Assembly (NCBI GenBank): GCA_900549185.1
Contig: URNM01000101.1
Coordinates: 1-6,767, forward strand
Direction: 5' to 3'
Source of the DNA: an uncultured Collinsella sp.
GTDB taxonomy: Bacteria > Actinomycetota > Coriobacteriia > Coriobacteriales > Coriobacteriaceae
Length of the DNA stretch: 6,767 nt
The notes under the pieces are model-generated. The model searched no databases and was not told where the DNA came from. It was given only the letters and a program-made list of their open reading frames with translations. Shown piece after piece: positions 6,137 through 6,767 of this stretch. Both the position numbers and the translations under genes were made by a program. The first letter of the stretch is position 1; each line of letters starts with the position of its first letter.

Positions 6137-6604
6137 ATGGACGACCAAAACCAGAACAAAATGTTTATGCCGACGCAGGGGGAAGATACTTCCACGCAGC
6201 CGCCACGGTTCCATCGCCCCCACATCTCGCAAGAGCCCATTAATGATCCGGAGCCCGAGTATGTGACGAGAAATCGATATCAAACACTCGAGGATGCCCA
6301 AACGGGACGTAAACATATGGGCGTCGCCTCAGGAGACCCTGTATATCTGAAAGACGCACCATTATCTAAAAACAGCGCAGCTAGTGATGAGCCACTGAAA
6401 GCATCCACCGCTCATCAACAAAGAGGTCCTCGACCGAAGCAAACCTTGACGCATTCGGCTCGCTATCTCGAAACGCCAAAACAAGGAAAATCAGTCTTCG
6501 TTTCGTCAAGTAAACGGCGCAAGCAGCATCGACTGGCAATCCTGCTTTTGATCATTGCGGCCATAGCAGTTGCCCTTGTTATTCGATTTATTTTCTTTAA
6601 ATAA
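6137..6604 (+). CDS. Unrecognised small protein with a C-terminal membrane anchor
   Basis: I do not recognise this 155-residue product. Residues 1-125 are polar, rich in Gln, Pro, Asn, Thr, Ser and basic residues, with no predicted signal peptide and little sign of a folded core. KRRKQHR (126-132) is a strongly basic patch directly before a single hydrophobic segment (about 133-149) rich in Leu/Ile/Ala. It ends RFIFFK, so the protein should be tail-anchored with its body in the cytoplasm. The ATG at 6137 follows AAAGGG with four bases between, a modest ribosome site. Codon use is less GC-biased than in ftsH or hsp20, as in a weakly expressed gene. It stands alone between hsp20 (divergent) and an rRNA operon end (convergent), so context gives no function. 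The long open frame with a sensible anchor supports a real gene. Confidence 0.7.
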   Translation: MDDQNQNKMFMPTQGEDTSTQPPRFHRPHISQEPINDPEPEYVTRNRYQTLEDAQTGRKHMGVASGDPVYLKDAPLSKNSAASDEPLKASTAHQQRGPRPKQTLTHSARYLETPKQGKSVFVSSSKRRKQHRLAILLLIIAAIAVALVIRFIFFK

Positions 6605-6668
6605 AGGCTCAATACCAAAAACGATAAGATCGTCTGGTGTAATTGAGTCATTTACGCCCGGTAAACGC

Positions 6669-6700
6669 AAAAAAGGGGGAGGCCGCGAGGCCTCCCCCTT
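6669..6700 (-). terminator. Strong intrinsic terminator of the rRNA operon
   Basis: A perfect 12-bp GC-rich stem (AAGGGGGAGGCC at 6673-6684, complement at 6689-6700) closes a four-base loop. On the minus strand it is followed by six T (6674 to 6669). On the plus strand no T-run follows, so it is directional and serves transcription entering from the right edge, about 33 bases after the putative 5S end. Confidence 0.9.
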
Positions 6701-6711
6701 CCAAGTTCGAT

Positions 6712-6728
6712 GACGGCTCGGTGCCGTC
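6712..6728 (-). repeat. Small hairpin between the 5S end and the terminator
   Basis: GACGGC (6712-6717) and GCCGTC (6723-6728) form a perfect 6-bp stem with a five-base loop. It lies in the rRNA operon trailer and could help 3'-end processing of 5S RNA. It has no T-run of its own. Confidence 0.45.
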
Positions 6729-6732
6729 CACC

Positions 6733-6767
6733 GGTCAGCGGCGCCCTGGCCTCCCACGGGCTGACCC
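6733..6767 (-). rRNA. rrf: 3' end of 5S ribosomal RNA (partial, cut by window edge)
   Basis: On the minus strand the edge reads GGG-TCAG-CCC, a small hairpin, then GTGGGAGGCCAGGGCGCCGC and TGACC. This matches the order at the 3' end of actinobacterial 5S rRNA: hairpin, GTGGGAG, a short variable stretch, then a CGCCGC-type closing strand of helix I. The strong directional terminator just downstream is as expected at the end of an rRNA operon. Only about 35 of roughly 115 bases are in view, so the 5' strand of helix I cannot be checked and the exact 3' end is approximate. Confidence 0.6.

Noticed and set aside
6621..6660. Small inverted repeats ACGAT-AAG-ATCGT (6621-6633) and TTTAC/GTAAA after the small gene, considered as its terminator
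   Set aside because: Stems are only 5 bp and no T-run follows on the plus strand.
1..6767. Mobile element, CRISPR array, prophage or defence system
   Set aside because: No transposase, integrase, spaced repeat array, or restriction, toxin or nuclease cassette was found. All genes but one belong to core families.

Overview
The window looks like a chromosomal housekeeping region of a high-GC Gram-positive anaerobe. Protein character (HPRT, FtsH, a YycJ-like nuclease and a coriobacterial-looking TilS) and strongly GC-rich third codon positions suggest Actinomycetota, class Coriobacteriia, probably Collinsella or a relative. This is inferred from protein and codon character only; no search was run.

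Layout. Positions 1-60 hold nothing I can name, and 61-92 is a terminator. The minus-strand cluster tilS -> hpt -> ftsH (4487 down to 104) is the classic order linking tRNA-Ile lysidine synthesis, purine salvage and the membrane AAA+ protease. hpt and ftsH are separated by a single base. tilS and hpt are separated by 147 bases carrying a large palindrome, a second stem-loop and a plausible extended -10 promoter. Divergent from tilS, across only 48 bases, a YycJ/WalJ-type metallo-beta-lactamase-fold nuclease gene runs on the plus strand to a strong hairpin terminator. Convergent to it is a small heat shock protein (Hsp20) gene on the minus strand. Its best start lies 33 bases inside the longest ORF, and its Shine-Dalgarno can pair with the bases just upstream, as in an RNA thermometer. 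A 277-base AT-rich region follows, with near-identical direct repeats 23 bp apart in the Hsp20 promoter region. Next is a plus-strand gene for an unrecognised 155-residue protein with a basic, disordered-looking body and a C-terminal membrane anchor. The right edge holds what looks like the 3' end of a 5S rRNA gene on the minus strand, with a spacer hairpin and a very strong intrinsic terminator, so an rRNA operon probably ends here.

The genes are mostly core functions: translation fidelity, nucleotide salvage, membrane and protein quality control, and DNA or cell-wall homeostasis. I see no mobile element, CRISPR array, phage gene or defence system. The less ordinary signals are regulatory: the putative Hsp20 thermometer hairpin and tandem promoter repeats, and the palindrome next to the hpt promoter. 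Two protein-level signals also stand out: the unidentified tail-anchored protein and the altered second motif of TilS.
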